From Photobacterium profundum (GTDB lineage: Bacteria; Pseudomonadota; Gammaproteobacteria; Enterobacterales; Vibrionaceae), in contig NZ_PYOD01000014.1 of assembly GCF_003026285.1 (NCBI RefSeq), forward strand, positions 50,395-114,394: a stretch of 64,000 bases of DNA. The letters run 5' to 3'. Both the position numbers and the translations under genes were made by a program. Position 1 is the stretch's first letter, and every line of letters begins with the position of its first letter. Positions 51,328-60,633 of this stretch are shown one piece after another. The notes beneath the pieces are model-generated. The model saw only the letters and a list, made by a program, of their open reading frames with translations, had not been told where the DNA came from and did no database searches.

Positions 51328-53013
51328 TTATAGCGCAGTACGCTTGTACTTTAAGTATTCCGGCTTCCAGAAAGAACTTTCTATTTTTTCAAGTAATTGC
51401 TCTTTTGTACGTTGAGGCGCTTTATTTTGCTCAACAGCTTTTTTAGCCACGGCCAGAGCAATACAGTGAGAAACCTGATGGATATCTTCTAAAGGAGGCA
51501 GCAAAGCACCATTGCCATTTTGGGCAAGTGGTGAACATTCGGCTAAAACACGGCTACTCTCCATCAACATTTCATCCGTGACACGGTTCGCACCGGATGC
51601 CAGAACACCAAGGCCAATGCCAGGAAAAATATAACTGTTGTTGCACTGGGCGATAGGATAGGTTTTGTCATTAAAAATAACAGGATCAAATGGGCTGCCT
51701 GTTGCGATCAGTGCATCACCTTCTGTCCAGCGAATAATGTCTGAAGGTGTTGCTTCAACGCGGCTGGTAGGGTTTGATAGAGGAAGCACAATTGGATGCT
51801 TACAGTGGGCATGCATTTCCATGATCACCTCTTGGCTGAATAGGCCGGGAACACCGGAAACTCCGATCAGGACTGTTGGCTCGCCATTACGTACTACATC
51901 TAACAGCGAAATGTTACCAGTCTCATTCCACTGACTGACGGTGGCACTTTTCTGGGCTAACTTATGTTGAAAGTCTAGCAGGTTTTGCATGTTGTCGGTC
52001 AGTAGTCCCCAGCGGTCAACCATAAAGATACGCGCGCGCGCAGCACTGTCACTTAGCCCTTCGGCGATCATCTGTGCCACAATGGCCTCAGCAATCCCGC
52101 AACCAGCAGAACCAGCACCAACAAAAGTAATACGTTGTTCGGAAAGCTCGGAACCGGCGGCCTTGCAGGCGGCAAGTAAGCTGCCTACGGTAACAGCGGC
52201 TGTTCCTTGAATATCATCATTGAAGCAGCACACTTTATCTTTATAACGGTTGAGTAGAGGCATGGCATTTTTCTGAGCAAAATCTTCGAACTGAATTAAT
52301 GCATTTGGCCAGCGGCTCTTTACTGCCTGAATAAATTCTTCTACAAAGTCATCATATTCCTGCCCGGTAATGCGTGGATGACGCCATCCCATATACATAG
52401 GGTCTGATAAAAGTTGAGTATTATTGGTGCCAACATCCAATACGATTGGCAAGGTGTTGGCAGGATTGATACCACCACAAGCGGTATATAGGGCCAGTTT
52501 GCCGATAGGAATACCCATGCCGCCAATGCCTTGGTCGCCCAGACCAAGAATACGTTCGCTATCGGTAATAACGATAATCTTCACATCCTGACGAGCGGCG
52601 TTGTTTAAGATGTCAACGATGTTGCCTTTATCGGGGTAGCCAAGGAACAGACCACGGCCACGACGATAAATATTGGAAAATTTTTCGCAAGCAGCACCTA
52701 CCGTCGGGGTATAAATGATCGGCATCATCTCTTCGATATGATTATCAATCAAACGATAGTAGAGAGTCTCGTTGGTGTCTTGAATATTGCGCAGGTAGAT
52801 ATGCTTATCCATATCATCATTGAAAGTTTGATATTGGCTGTATGCTCTTTCTTCCTGTTCGGTAATGGACTCAATTGCTGCTGGTAGCAGTCCCATCAGG
52901 CTGAAGTTTTGTCTCTCTTCCGGCGAAAATGCACTGCCTTTGTTGAGTAGGGCATTTTCTAGCAGAGTAGGGCCTGCATAAGGGAGGTATAACGTTTTAT
53001 TATTTTCGTACAT
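51328..53013 (-). CDS. maeA: NAD-dependent malic enzyme (malate dehydrogenase, oxaloacetate-decarboxylating)
   Basis: 561 residues, matching E. coli MaeA/SfcA (565). It has the malic enzyme N-terminal part (IYTPTVGAACEKFSNIYRRG), the ILGLGDQGIGGMGIPIGKL nucleotide-site region, the metal/substrate motif FEDFAQKNAMPLL with CCFNDDIQGTAAVTVGSLL, and the second dinucleotide motif FVGAGSAGCGIAEAI. It oxidatively decarboxylates malate to pyruvate. It is 85 bp downstream of the dicarboxylate transporter on the same strand. With aspartase it could take aspartate through fumarate and malate to pyruvate. Confidence 0.96.
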   Translation of the reverse strand: MYENNKTLYLPYAGPTLLENALLNKGSAFSPEERQNFSLMGLLPAAIESITEQEERAYSQYQTFNDDMDKHIYLRNIQDTNETLYYRLIDNHIEEMMPIIYTPTVGAACEKFSNIYRRGRGLFLGYPDKGNIVDILNNAARQDVKIIVITDSERILGLGDQGIGGMGIPIGKLALYTACGGINPANTLPIVLDVGTNNTQLLSDPMYMGWRHPRITGQEYDDFVEEFIQAVKSRWPNALIQFEDFAQKNAMPLLNRYKDKVCCFNDDIQGTAAVTVGSLLAACKAAGSELSEQRITFVGAGSAGCGIAEAIVAQMIAEGLSDSAARARIFMVDRWGLLTDNMQNLLDFQHKLAQKSATVSQWNETGNISLLDVVRNGEPTVLIGVSGVPGLFSQEVIMEMHAHCKHPIVLPLSNPTSRVEATPSDIIRWTEGDALIATGSPFDPVIFNDKTYPIAQCNNSYIFPGIGLGVLASGANRVTDEMLMESSRVLAECSPLAQNGNGALLPPLEDIHQVSHCIALAVAKKAVEQNKAPQRTKEQLLEKIESSFWKPEYLKYKRTAL

Positions 53014-53098
53014 TTAACCGCGATCCTGTTTATCTTTAAAATAAGAGTTGCCTGAAACAACTCTTATTGTGATATTCAATGAGTAAATTAAAGCCTGA

Positions 53099-54277
53099 TT
53101 AGATTGTTTCTTCTACCAGCTCCAATCCTTCTTCTGCTTCGCCAGACATCTTGTCAATCAACAGGGCAATCACGCCATCACCGGTCACATTACAGGCGGT
53201 ACCAAAACTGTCTTGTGCTAAGTGAAGAACAATTTGCAGTGCAATCATTTCTTCGGTAAAGCCAAGCATTGAGCCAAGCAAGCCGACAGAAGCCATAACT
53301 GCACCACCTGGCGCACCCGGTGCCGCAACCATAGTGATACCTAACATCGCGATAAACGGTAGGGCTTCGAGCAGACTAGGTACAGAACCTGCACCTGTCA
53401 TAAGAATGACTGCTACAGCTACACTTGCGATACTGATCACCGAGCCTGACATATGGATGTTGGCACACAATGGCACGACAAAATTGGCAATTGAATTTGA
53501 TACGCCATTGCGTTTAGTTTGTTGCAAAGTGACCGGAACGGTCGCAGCAGAAGACATGGTACCAACAGCGGTAAAGTAGGCTGGCATCATGGTGCGAAGG
53601 ATCTTTAGTGGGGATTGCTGTATAGCAATACCTGTAGTGATGAACTGGAAGGTTAACCAAACCCAGTGCATGGCGACGACAGCAAGTAACACTAGGCTAA
53701 AGGTTTGCAAAGTGGCAAATACGGTACCTTTTACTGTCATATCGGCAAATACACCAGCGATATAAAAAGGTAGTGCCGGAATTAATACTTTATTTAAAAA
53801 CAGTTCAATGATATCACGGCCCTGATCACTGACTTTTTTCAGCTGATCAGCTCCGGTCGTGGATATACCCAGACCAAACATGAAGGCAATAGTCAACGCC
53901 GTCATGATGTTCATTAGTGGCGGGATCTGAATTGCTAAAAATGGATCGAGAGCGGTTTGAGCCTCGGGCAGTTGGCCTGCCCCCTCAAGTAAAATAGGGA
54001 ATAGGTTCTTGGCTACCATGAACGCAAAAATACCAGCACCTAATGTTGACATATAAGCAAGGCCAACTGTCTTACTCAATAGTTTTCCAGAGTTTTTTGG
54101 CAGGCTTGCTATACCGCTGGTGACATAGAAGAGTATTAATAAGGGGATGGTAAATTTAATTAATTGGCTAACTAAATACTTTACAGTAACAAGACATTGA
54201 ATAAGTACATCTGGTGCAAACATACCCATCAGTATGCCTACTAATATTCCACACAGTAATTTAATGATTAAGTTCAT
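53099..54277 (-). CDS. Dicarboxylate/amino acid:cation symporter (DAACS, GltP/DctA family)
   Basis: 392 residues from the ATG at 54277 (AAAGGTC upstream); the longer frame adds a hydrophilic stretch without a ribosome site. Eight-helix glutamate-transporter-homologue fold with the SSAATVPVTLQQTKRNGVS hairpin region (HP1 and TM7 neighbourhood) and the HP2-side APGAPGGAVMASVGLLGS. It imports a C4-dicarboxylate or aspartate. Co-transcribed with malic enzyme and divergent from a LysR gene, with aspA beyond, so aspartate or fumarate/malate is the likely substrate. Confidence 0.92.
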   Translation of the reverse strand: MNLIIKLLCGILVGILMGMFAPDVLIQCLVTVKYLVSQLIKFTIPLLILFYVTSGIASLPKNSGKLLSKTVGLAYMSTLGAGIFAFMVAKNLFPILLEGAGQLPEAQTALDPFLAIQIPPLMNIMTALTIAFMFGLGISTTGADQLKKVSDQGRDIIELFLNKVLIPALPFYIAGVFADMTVKGTVFATLQTFSLVLLAVVAMHWVWLTFQFITTGIAIQQSPLKILRTMMPAYFTAVGTMSSAATVPVTLQQTKRNGVSNSIANFVVPLCANIHMSGSVISIASVAVAVILMTGAGSVPSLLEALPFIAMLGITMVAAPGAPGGAVMASVGLLGSMLGFTEEMIALQIVLHLAQDSFGTACNVTGDGVIALLIDKMSGEAEEGLELVEETI

Positions 54278-54663
54278 TTTATTGACCTTTAATTTATTAG
54301 GATACGAGTTTCTTATAATAATATGTTGACTTGTTTCTAATTTGGATTGAGAAGTTAATGTTTGATCTGTTCTTATCACTCATTGCACTTGTTAATACAA
54401 TGGCTGTGTTTTTTTTATAATGTTGCAGCTGGATATTATTATTATCTGTCATTCTTGGGAAATGCTGAAAAGAAAGGCTTGGTTATTAATAAGCATCAGA
54501 CTAAATTTAAAGTATGCGACCAACTTAATAGACAAATGTTCATAACTAATTGATCCTTACTGCCACCGGCTAATGGCATATAACTCTATATAAGCACTTG
54601 TTTTCATAAAAGGTGATTTTGGGATTATGACGACAGTAGAATTTATAGTATTGAGGAAGATTA
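54278..54663. other. Divergent promoter region, transporter versus LysR
   Basis: No convincing coding region in 386 bp. It presumably carries the LysR operator for the transporter operon, but I could not single out a convincing T-N11-A site. Confidence 0.4.
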
Positions 54664-55563
54664 ATGAAAAATATAGAAACAAAATGGCTACAAGATTTTC
54701 TTATTCTTGCTGAACTACAAAATTTTTCCCATGCAGCTACTGTCCGCAATGTTACTCAACCTGCATTTAGCCGACGAATAAAATCGCTTGAAGCAGAATT
54801 AGGTTTAGTCTTGATTGATCGCAGTAAATCACCTATCGAACTGACGTTGTGCGGGAAGCAGTTTAAAACCACGGCGCAATCTATTATTCATCAAATAGAT
54901 GAAGAAGTTAGTCGTTTAGCTGGGTGCTCATTTCTTGGCCGACATACGGTGCGGTTAAGTGCTGCGCATTCTATTTCCATCAGTTTGTTGCCCAAACTGC
55001 ATTCAAGCCTGTTTAGCCCTAAGCTGAATACCAATTTATCTGTTGTGGCGAATGAAGTTGATGATGCCGTTGAATTGCTTATAGATGGTAAGTGTGATTT
55101 CTTATTTTCATTTTATGAAGACAGGCTGCAAGTTGCACCGTATCGTTCTATATATCTTGGCCGTAGTTTTTTGTATTGCGTTTCAGCTGTGGATGAAAGT
55201 GGAAATACGCTCTATGACCTAGCAAATAATGATGATGTCCCATGTCTGGATTATACTCCTGAGAGCTATATGGGAAGAGCACTTCATCGAGCCAATAGTA
55301 AACTTACTTCTAATACGGTCTGCTCGTCATCAATGACTGATTTTATTAAGGCTTTAGTTTTGCAAGGTAAAGGAATTAGTTGGCTTCCTGATTATGCAAT
55401 AAAGGAAGAGTTAGCATCTGGCCAATTGAAAATATTAACAGAGAGAGAGCCAGTTCCATTAGAACTGTATGTTTATCGCTATTATTCTAAGCTGCACTCA
55501 TCATGCGAAGCTATGTGGAACGAGTTAAGTAAAGTAAGCCCGATAAAAGAGTTGAATGGCTAA
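54664..55563 (+). CDS. LysR-family transcriptional regulator
   Basis: 299 residues. N-terminal HTH (WLQDFLILAELQNFSHAATV, RNVTQPAFSRRIKSLEAELG) and effector domain with a PBP-like fold (about 90-295). The C-terminal half has GKGISWLPDYAIKEELASG. It is divergent from the transporter/malic enzyme operon and convergent with aspA, so it probably regulates C4-dicarboxylate use. The terminator at 55653-55680 separates it from aspA. Confidence 0.93.
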   Translation: MKNIETKWLQDFLILAELQNFSHAATVRNVTQPAFSRRIKSLEAELGLVLIDRSKSPIELTLCGKQFKTTAQSIIHQIDEEVSRLAGCSFLGRHTVRLSAAHSISISLLPKLHSSLFSPKLNTNLSVVANEVDDAVELLIDGKCDFLFSFYEDRLQVAPYRSIYLGRSFLYCVSAVDESGNTLYDLANNDDVPCLDYTPESYMGRALHRANSKLTSNTVCSSSMTDFIKALVLQGKGISWLPDYAIKEELASGQLKILTEREPVPLELYVYRYYSKLHSSCEAMWNELSKVSPIKELNG

Positions 55564-55652
55564 TTAACAGGTGAGGTTTAAACTTCCATCAAGCATGAAA
55601 GCGTTTATTTGGAATATATAGACTCAATGCAAGCTAAGGGAAAGAATTAATT

Positions 55653-55680
55653 AAAAGGGCTAGTATCTAGCCCTTTTATT
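55653..55680. terminator. Bidirectional Rho-independent terminator
   Basis: AAAAGGGCTA-GTATC-TAGCCCTTTT, a 10-bp stem with a 5-nt loop, flanked by A and T tracts; between the LysR and aspA 3' ends. Confidence 0.92.
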
Positions 55681-55703
55681 GTTGGTGTTATTTCTAATCT
55701 ATA

Positions 55704-57134
55704 TTAGTTATATAGTTTTGCTTTGTATTCAGGGTGCATCAAGTTCTGCACGGAGAATATTTCGTCCAAGTGCTCTTCTGCTAGTAGCTTGCGTTCCAAT
55801 ATCACTTCTTTAACACTTTTACCTGAATCAGCACAGATTTTACCGACAATATCACCTTCGTGGTGGCCAATAAACGGGTTCAGGTAGGTAATGATACCGA
55901 TAGAGTTATAGACGAAGCTTTCGCACACTTCTTTGTTTACGGTGATCCCTTTGATGCATTTGTCGGCAAGGTTAATACAAGCATTGTTCAGCAATTGAAT
56001 AGATTCAAAAATAGCCTGACCGATCACCGGTTCCATCACATTGAGCTGTAGCTGACCGGCTTCAGCGGCAAATGTGACTGTCGTATCGTTGCCGATAACT
56101 TTAAAGCAAACCTGATTTACCACTTCAGGAATAACCGGGTTAACCTTGGCTGGCATAATCGAAGAGCCGGCCTGCATTTCAGGCAAGTTTAGTTCGTTAA
56201 GACCGGTTCGTGGGCCGGAAGAAAGCAGGCGCAGGTCATTACAGACCTTAGACAGTTTGACTGCCAGACGTTTTAGCGCAGCGTGAACGGTAATATAGGC
56301 ACCACAGTCAGAAGTGGCTTCAATCAGATCTTCAGACGGTACACAGTCGAGTCCGGTTGCTTCGGCAAGGTATTTTACAGCCAGCTCCTGGTAACCCGCA
56401 GGTGCGTTAAGACCAGTACCGATAGCAGTAGCACCAAGGTTCACTTCCAGAAGCAGAGAGGCTGCATACTTCAGGTTTTTGATTTCTTCTTTTAGCAAGA
56501 TGCTGAAAGCATGAAACTCCTGACCCACAGTCATTGGTACGGCGTCTTGCAGTTGGGTACGGCCCATTTTCAGGGTGCCCTGGAACTCCTCGCTTTTTGC
56601 ATCGAAGGCTGCTTGAAGATATTCGATTGAGCCGATCATCTTGATGATGCTGTTATATACAGCAACACGAAATCCTGTTGGGTAGGCGCAGTTGGTCGAC
56701 TGGCTCTTGTTCACATGATCGTTCGGGTTGATGATGTGGTACTTGCCCTTTTCGTGACCTTTCAGTTCCAGTGCCACATTGGCGATTACTTCATTGGCAT
56801 TCATGTTGACGGAAGTACCGGCACCGCCTTGGTATACATCTGAGATAAACTGATCCATGCATTTGCCGGTATCGATGATCAAGTCGCAGGCTTCAATAAT
56901 GTACTTGCCAACATCGCTAGGGATAGTGCCTAGTTCCATGTTTGCTCTGGCGGCTGCTTTTTTGGTAAAAACCATACCGCGAACAAACTCAGGTACATCT
57001 GAAATTGTCATCGATGAGATAGAAAAGTTCTCATAGGCGCGCAGAGAGTGGATCCCGTAATAAGCTGATGACGGAATTTCCAGTTCACCTAGTAGATCTT
57101 CTTCAATACGTACCTTATTAGAATTGTTGGTCAT
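55704..57134 (-). CDS. aspA: Aspartate ammonia-lyase (aspartase)
   Basis: 476 residues, matching E. coli AspA (478). Fumarase/aspartase superfamily with the RIEEDLLGELEIPSSAYYGIHSLRA start, the NDHVNKSQSTN region, GAGTSVNMNANEVIANVA and the signature GSSIMPAKVNPVIPE. It deaminates aspartate to fumarate and ammonia. Its neighbours (LysR, dicarboxylate symporter, malic enzyme) suggest a catabolic unit for aspartate, active in anaerobic fumarate supply. It is separated from them by convergent orientation, so it has its own promoter. Confidence 0.96.
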   Translation of the reverse strand: MTNNSNKVRIEEDLLGELEIPSSAYYGIHSLRAYENFSISSMTISDVPEFVRGMVFTKKAAARANMELGTIPSDVGKYIIEACDLIIDTGKCMDQFISDVYQGGAGTSVNMNANEVIANVALELKGHEKGKYHIINPNDHVNKSQSTNCAYPTGFRVAVYNSIIKMIGSIEYLQAAFDAKSEEFQGTLKMGRTQLQDAVPMTVGQEFHAFSILLKEEIKNLKYAASLLLEVNLGATAIGTGLNAPAGYQELAVKYLAEATGLDCVPSEDLIEATSDCGAYITVHAALKRLAVKLSKVCNDLRLLSSGPRTGLNELNLPEMQAGSSIMPAKVNPVIPEVVNQVCFKVIGNDTTVTFAAEAGQLQLNVMEPVIGQAIFESIQLLNNACINLADKCIKGITVNKEVCESFVYNSIGIITYLNPFIGHHEGDIVGKICADSGKSVKEVILERKLLAEEHLDEIFSVQNLMHPEYKAKLYN

Positions 57135-57427
57135 AGCCGTTACCTTTGGTGATGAAAAGACACCGACACAATGGTCTTTTCATCATCCAAAGTGAAATGC
57201 TTAAATGTATGTTACGATACTTTTATTGCATAAGGGGGGGATTTAAATAGAACTGAAATCATAAATTATCCACTAGCTTATTAACTTCTTGGCCAGAGTT
57301 AATTATCACATAGTTATTTTTGTCATGTTGATTATCATCGAATTGGTTTGGTAATATTACAATTATATATGTTGCTTATTTTTTTTCTCCAGGATTTTTA
57401 TAATATTTTCGGTGTTATAATTAGCAA

Positions 57428-57489
57428 TGGATGGACCTTACGGCTGTTTCTTATACACAAATCCCCAGTTTAAAAACTGGTTTTTTTTT
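57428..57489 (+). ncRNA. Candidate small RNA ending in a strong orphan terminator
   Basis: TATAAT (57416-57421) about 7 bp before the proposed start, and CCAGTTT-AA-AAACTGG with nine T residues at 57465-57489. No gene lies upstream on this strand that would need a terminator. A -35 element is weak. The U-rich tail would suit Hfq binding. Confidence 0.35.
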
Positions 57490-57850
57490 AGCTTCATTTC
57501 AATCTCACGAACTGCTCCTTTGTTACTAAACCAAGTTGAGTCATTACCCAATGAAGTCTCTAGTATTCGCTGGGTTTACTTGACATTAGCTAAATTAGCC
57601 TCAACTCAGGATAAGAAAGTCAAAAATTAATTAGTTTCAAACGATTAGTCTATTGCGATGATTTTAATGCAGTGAGGCGCTAAAGGGCACTGCTGAGCGG
57701 CTTCAATTATCCTGATCTGAGGTTAAATTAGCCGTCTCTTTTTGTTTGTAACGTTAAAATTATACGAAGTTATACCATCAAAGTATCAAAATGCTTCTTT
57801 TTAAGCAGCAGCTAACCACTAAACGTAGTGAGATCGTTCGTTTTTAATAT

Positions 57851-57874
57851 CGATATGTAGTAAGGTATATATCG
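57851..57874 (+). promoter_or_regulatory. ModE-like operator of modABC
   Basis: CGATAT-N12-ATATCG, 24 bp, the same total length and arm arrangement as the E. coli modA operator (CGTTAT...ATAACG). It ends 26 bp before the modA start, a location suitable for molybdate-dependent repression. Confidence 0.65.
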
Positions 57875-57900
57875 AATTATTAAATACTAGAGGATAGGGT

Positions 57901-58680
57901 ATGTGGGTAAGTAAGAAACTTAGCGTGTTAGTTGTTTCATTTGCAGCGGCCTTTTCTTCAATTACGCCCGTTTATGCTGCTGAAAAAGTAACGATTTTTG
58001 CGGCATCGTCATTAACCAATGCAATGAACGAGATTGCGGATATATATCAAGATGAAACTGGAGTGAAAACGGCAATGTCCTTCGCGTCATCTTCGACGTT
58101 AGCCCGCCAAATTGCGCAAGGTGCACCTGCAGATATTTACTTATCTGCTAATAATAAATGGATGGATTATGTGTTTGAACAAGGCGTGATTGATGCTGAT
58201 TTTCGACACCAGTTATTAACTAATTCATTAGTAATGGTTGCACCTAAGTCTTATCCTGATGATCATGTAATTATCAGCGCTTCTTGGAATATAAAACAAG
58301 CTTTAGATGGAACTCGTTTAGCAACAGGGGATCCCGCACATGTTCCTGCAGGGCGCTATACAAAAGAGTCGCTAGAAAATTTAGGATTATGGCAACAAGC
58401 TGAACCTTTGTTAGCAAGAGCGAACAATGTGAGAGGGGCACTTGCATTGGTAGAGCGCGAAGAAGCATTACTTGGCATGGTGTATAAGACCGATGCGTTA
58501 ATCTCTACCAAAGTGAAAATTGTTGCTGATATTCCTGAATCATCGCATGTACCTATTGAATACCCTGTTGCTATTGTTAAAGATAAGTCACGAAAAGCAG
58601 TCATCGACTTTTATCAATTCCTTCAGTCTAAACAGGCGATTGATGTGTTTACTGAGTACGGCTTTGGTGTAAATAAATAA
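57901..58680 (+). CDS. modA: Molybdate ABC transporter periplasmic binding protein
   Basis: 259 residues with a signal peptide ending at VYAA. Mature start KVTIFAASSLTNAMNEI is the ModA signature for oxyanion binding, with SFASSSTLARQIAQGAPADIYLSAN and the GDPAHVPAGRYTKESL segment. It captures molybdate (or tungstate) for the ModB permease. First gene of modABC, preceded by AGAGGATAGGGT and a ModE-like operator. Supplies molybdenum for molybdoenzymes such as the complex at 40-44.6 kb. Confidence 0.95.
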   Translation: MWVSKKLSVLVVSFAAAFSSITPVYAAEKVTIFAASSLTNAMNEIADIYQDETGVKTAMSFASSSTLARQIAQGAPADIYLSANNKWMDYVFEQGVIDADFRHQLLTNSLVMVAPKSYPDDHVIISASWNIKQALDGTRLATGDPAHVPAGRYTKESLENLGLWQQAEPLLARANNVRGALALVEREEALLGMVYKTDALISTKVKIVADIPESSHVPIEYPVAIVKDKSRKAVIDFYQFLQSKQAIDVFTEYGFGVNK

Positions 58681-58718
58681 TCGTTTATGTTGAAAAATGA
58701 TGTTGGGGTTAAAATTGA

Positions 58719-59411
58719 GTGTTAACTGAATATGAGTTACAAGCACTATTACTGAGCTTGAAAATTGCAGGCATAGCGGTGTTGTTTAGCCTGCCATTTG
58801 GTATTTTATGTGCTTGGGTGTTGGCTCGTTGCCAGTTTATTGGTAAGTCGATGTTAGATGGATTAATACATCTTCCTTTAGTGCTACCACCTGTGGTTAT
58901 TGGCTATGTGCTTTTGCTTACCATGGGTCGCCAAGGTGTGATCGGGAAATGGTTATATGAATGGTTCGGGCTTACGTTTAGCTTTAGTTGGCGCGGGGCT
59001 GCGTTAGCTGTGGCGGTGGTTTCTTTTCCGTTAATGGTGCGTTCAATTCGATTAGGCTTAGAAAGTGTAGATATAAAACTTGAACAAGCGGCACGCACTC
59101 TGGGCGCTAGCCCGTTAAAAATCTTTTTCACCATAACGCTACCCTTAGCATTACCGGGCATTTTGACGGGAACAATTTTGGCTTTTGCTCGTGCTTTGGG
59201 TGAGTTTGGTGCCACGATTACTTTTGTGTCGAATATTCCAGGTGAAACACAAACTATTCCACTTGCGATGTATTCCTTTATTGAAACACCAGGTGCTGAA
59301 AATGAAGCTGCTCGTCTCTGTATTATCGCTATTGTTATTGCACTGGCTTCATTGGTTGTGTCTGAATGGTTATCGCGTATTGCTCGAAAGCGTTTGGAGG
59401 CAGCATGCTAA
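58719..59411 (+). CDS. modB: Molybdate ABC transporter permease
   Basis: 230 residues starting at a GTG (58719) with a G-rich ribosome site. About five transmembrane helices. EAA-type motif LEQAARTLGASPLKIFFTITLPLALPG and the C-terminal FARALGEFGATITFVSNIPGETQT are typical of ModB. Forms the inner-membrane pore with ModC. It overlaps modC by 7 bp. Confidence 0.95.
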   Translation: MLTEYELQALLLSLKIAGIAVLFSLPFGILCAWVLARCQFIGKSMLDGLIHLPLVLPPVVIGYVLLLTMGRQGVIGKWLYEWFGLTFSFSWRGAALAVAVVSFPLMVRSIRLGLESVDIKLEQAARTLGASPLKIFFTITLPLALPGILTGTILAFARALGEFGATITFVSNIPGETQTIPLAMYSFIETPGAENEAARLCIIAIVIALASLVVSEWLSRIARKRLEAAC

Positions 59412-60556
59412 CAAGTCAGAAAATGTCGCCATTACACGTAGCTACAGTTAAAAAACAAGATCGTATTATTAATGATGTGTTGACCATAAACGTAAAGCAG
59501 AAACTTGGTGATCTTGATCTTGATATGAATGTCGATCTACCGATGCAAGGTATTACGTCTATATTCGGTCGTTCTGGTGCAGGAAAAACCTCCCTTATTA
59601 ATATTCTAAGTGGGTTAACCCGCCCTGATGAAGGCTGCATATCGTTGGGAAAACGAGTGTTATACGACAGTGCGAATAATATTTTTCTGCCGCCCGAAAA
59701 GCGACGTATTGGTTACGTATTTCAGGATGCTCGATTATTTCCTCACTACACGGTAATGGGAAATTTACATTACGGGTGCGACCACAAAGATCCTGAGCAT
59801 TTCAATGATATTGTGACCTTGTTAGGTATCGAACATTTATTAAATCGTTACCCGTCTTCTTTATCGGGTGGGGAAAAACAGCGGGTGGCGATTGGGCGAG
59901 CATTACTGATAAAGCCAGACATGCTTTTAATGGATGAACCATTAGCATCGTTAGATTTACCGCGTAAACAAGAGCTAATGCCATACCTTGAAATGTTAGC
60001 GAAAGAAGTGAATACTCCGATTGTATACGTTACCCACAGTCTTGATGAGATATTACGTTTGGCTGATCACATGGTAATGATCAACCAAGGGAAGGTTGTC
60101 GTTTCTGGTAATGTTAATAGCGTGTGGGGCTCGCTTGAAATGCGACCTTGGTTACCGGCAAAAGAGCAAAGTTCGCTGTTAACAGCCCGTGTAAATCTCA
60201 ATCACCCTAAATATGCGTTAACGCAAGTTATGCTTAGCCATAACGCCTATTTGTGGGTGAGCCGACTGAATCAAGAACGGGGTGAGTGGATAAGAGTACG
60301 TATCCACTCAAACGATGTTTCTTTAACAAGAGTGAAACCAGAACAAACCAGTATTCGAAATGTGTTACTGGCTCGTATTGATAAAATTCACCACATTAAA
60401 GATGATCAAAAAGTAGAGATTAAACTGCGAGTTGGTGAAACTCATCTTTGGGCGAATATAACGCTTTGGGCTGCAGATGAATTAGCATTAAAAGTCGGTG
60501 ATGAAGTATATGCACAGATCAAAGGTGTGAGTGTAACGAAAGATGATTTAGCGTAA
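59405..60556 (+). CDS. modC: Molybdate ABC transporter ATP-binding protein
   Basis: 383 residues from the ATG at 59405, inside the end of modB. Walker A (GRSGAGKTS), Q-loop (YVFQDARLFPHYTV), signature (LSGGEKQRVAIGRALL), Walker B (MLLMDEPLASLD) and H-loop (YVTHSLDE). The C-terminal 80 residues form a TOBE/MOP-like molybdate-binding domain (SIRNVLLARIDKIHHI, KVEIKLRVGETHLWANIT). The N-terminal 25 residues before the ABC domain are longer than in E. coli ModC (352). A strong terminator follows. Confidence 0.95.
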   Translation: MLTSQKMSPLHVATVKKQDRIINDVLTINVKQKLGDLDLDMNVDLPMQGITSIFGRSGAGKTSLINILSGLTRPDEGCISLGKRVLYDSANNIFLPPEKRRIGYVFQDARLFPHYTVMGNLHYGCDHKDPEHFNDIVTLLGIEHLLNRYPSSLSGGEKQRVAIGRALLIKPDMLLMDEPLASLDLPRKQELMPYLEMLAKEVNTPIVYVTHSLDEILRLADHMVMINQGKVVVSGNVNSVWGSLEMRPWLPAKEQSSLLTARVNLNHPKYALTQVMLSHNAYLWVSRLNQERGEWIRVRIHSNDVSLTRVKPEQTSIRNVLLARIDKIHHIKDDQKVEIKLRVGETHLWANITLWAADELALKVGDEVYAQIKGVSVTKDDLA

Positions 60557-60582
60557 CTCAACACGGCCTAAAGTGATTTGAG

Positions 60583-60628
60583 AAAAGGGGGGTATATTCT
60601 TTTTGCCAAGAAGAAAATACCCCCCTTT
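60583..60628. terminator. Bidirectional Rho-independent terminator
   Basis: AAAAGGGGGGTAT...AAGAA and matching AATACCCCCCTTT arms form a long stem between modC and the convergent DUF1501 gene. Confidence 0.85.
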
Positions 60629-60633
60629 GTTTG

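Larger units (their letters stand above)
57135..57900. other. Gene-poor region with candidate sRNA and ModE operator
   Basis: No protein gene is supported. It contains the aspA promoter region, a possible small RNA (about 57428-57489) with a strong terminator, and a ModE-like operator (57851-57874). The 67-codon frame at 57427-57630 runs through the terminator and is unlikely to be coding. Confidence 0.55.

Noticed and set aside
54362..54553. 63-codon plus-strand frame in the LysR/transporter promoter region
   Set aside because: No ribosome site; Tyr/Phe-rich chance composition across a divergent promoter.
57427..57630. 67-codon plus-strand frame near modA
   Set aside because: It runs through a strong Rho-independent terminator, has no Shine-Dalgarno sequence and no protein-like features.
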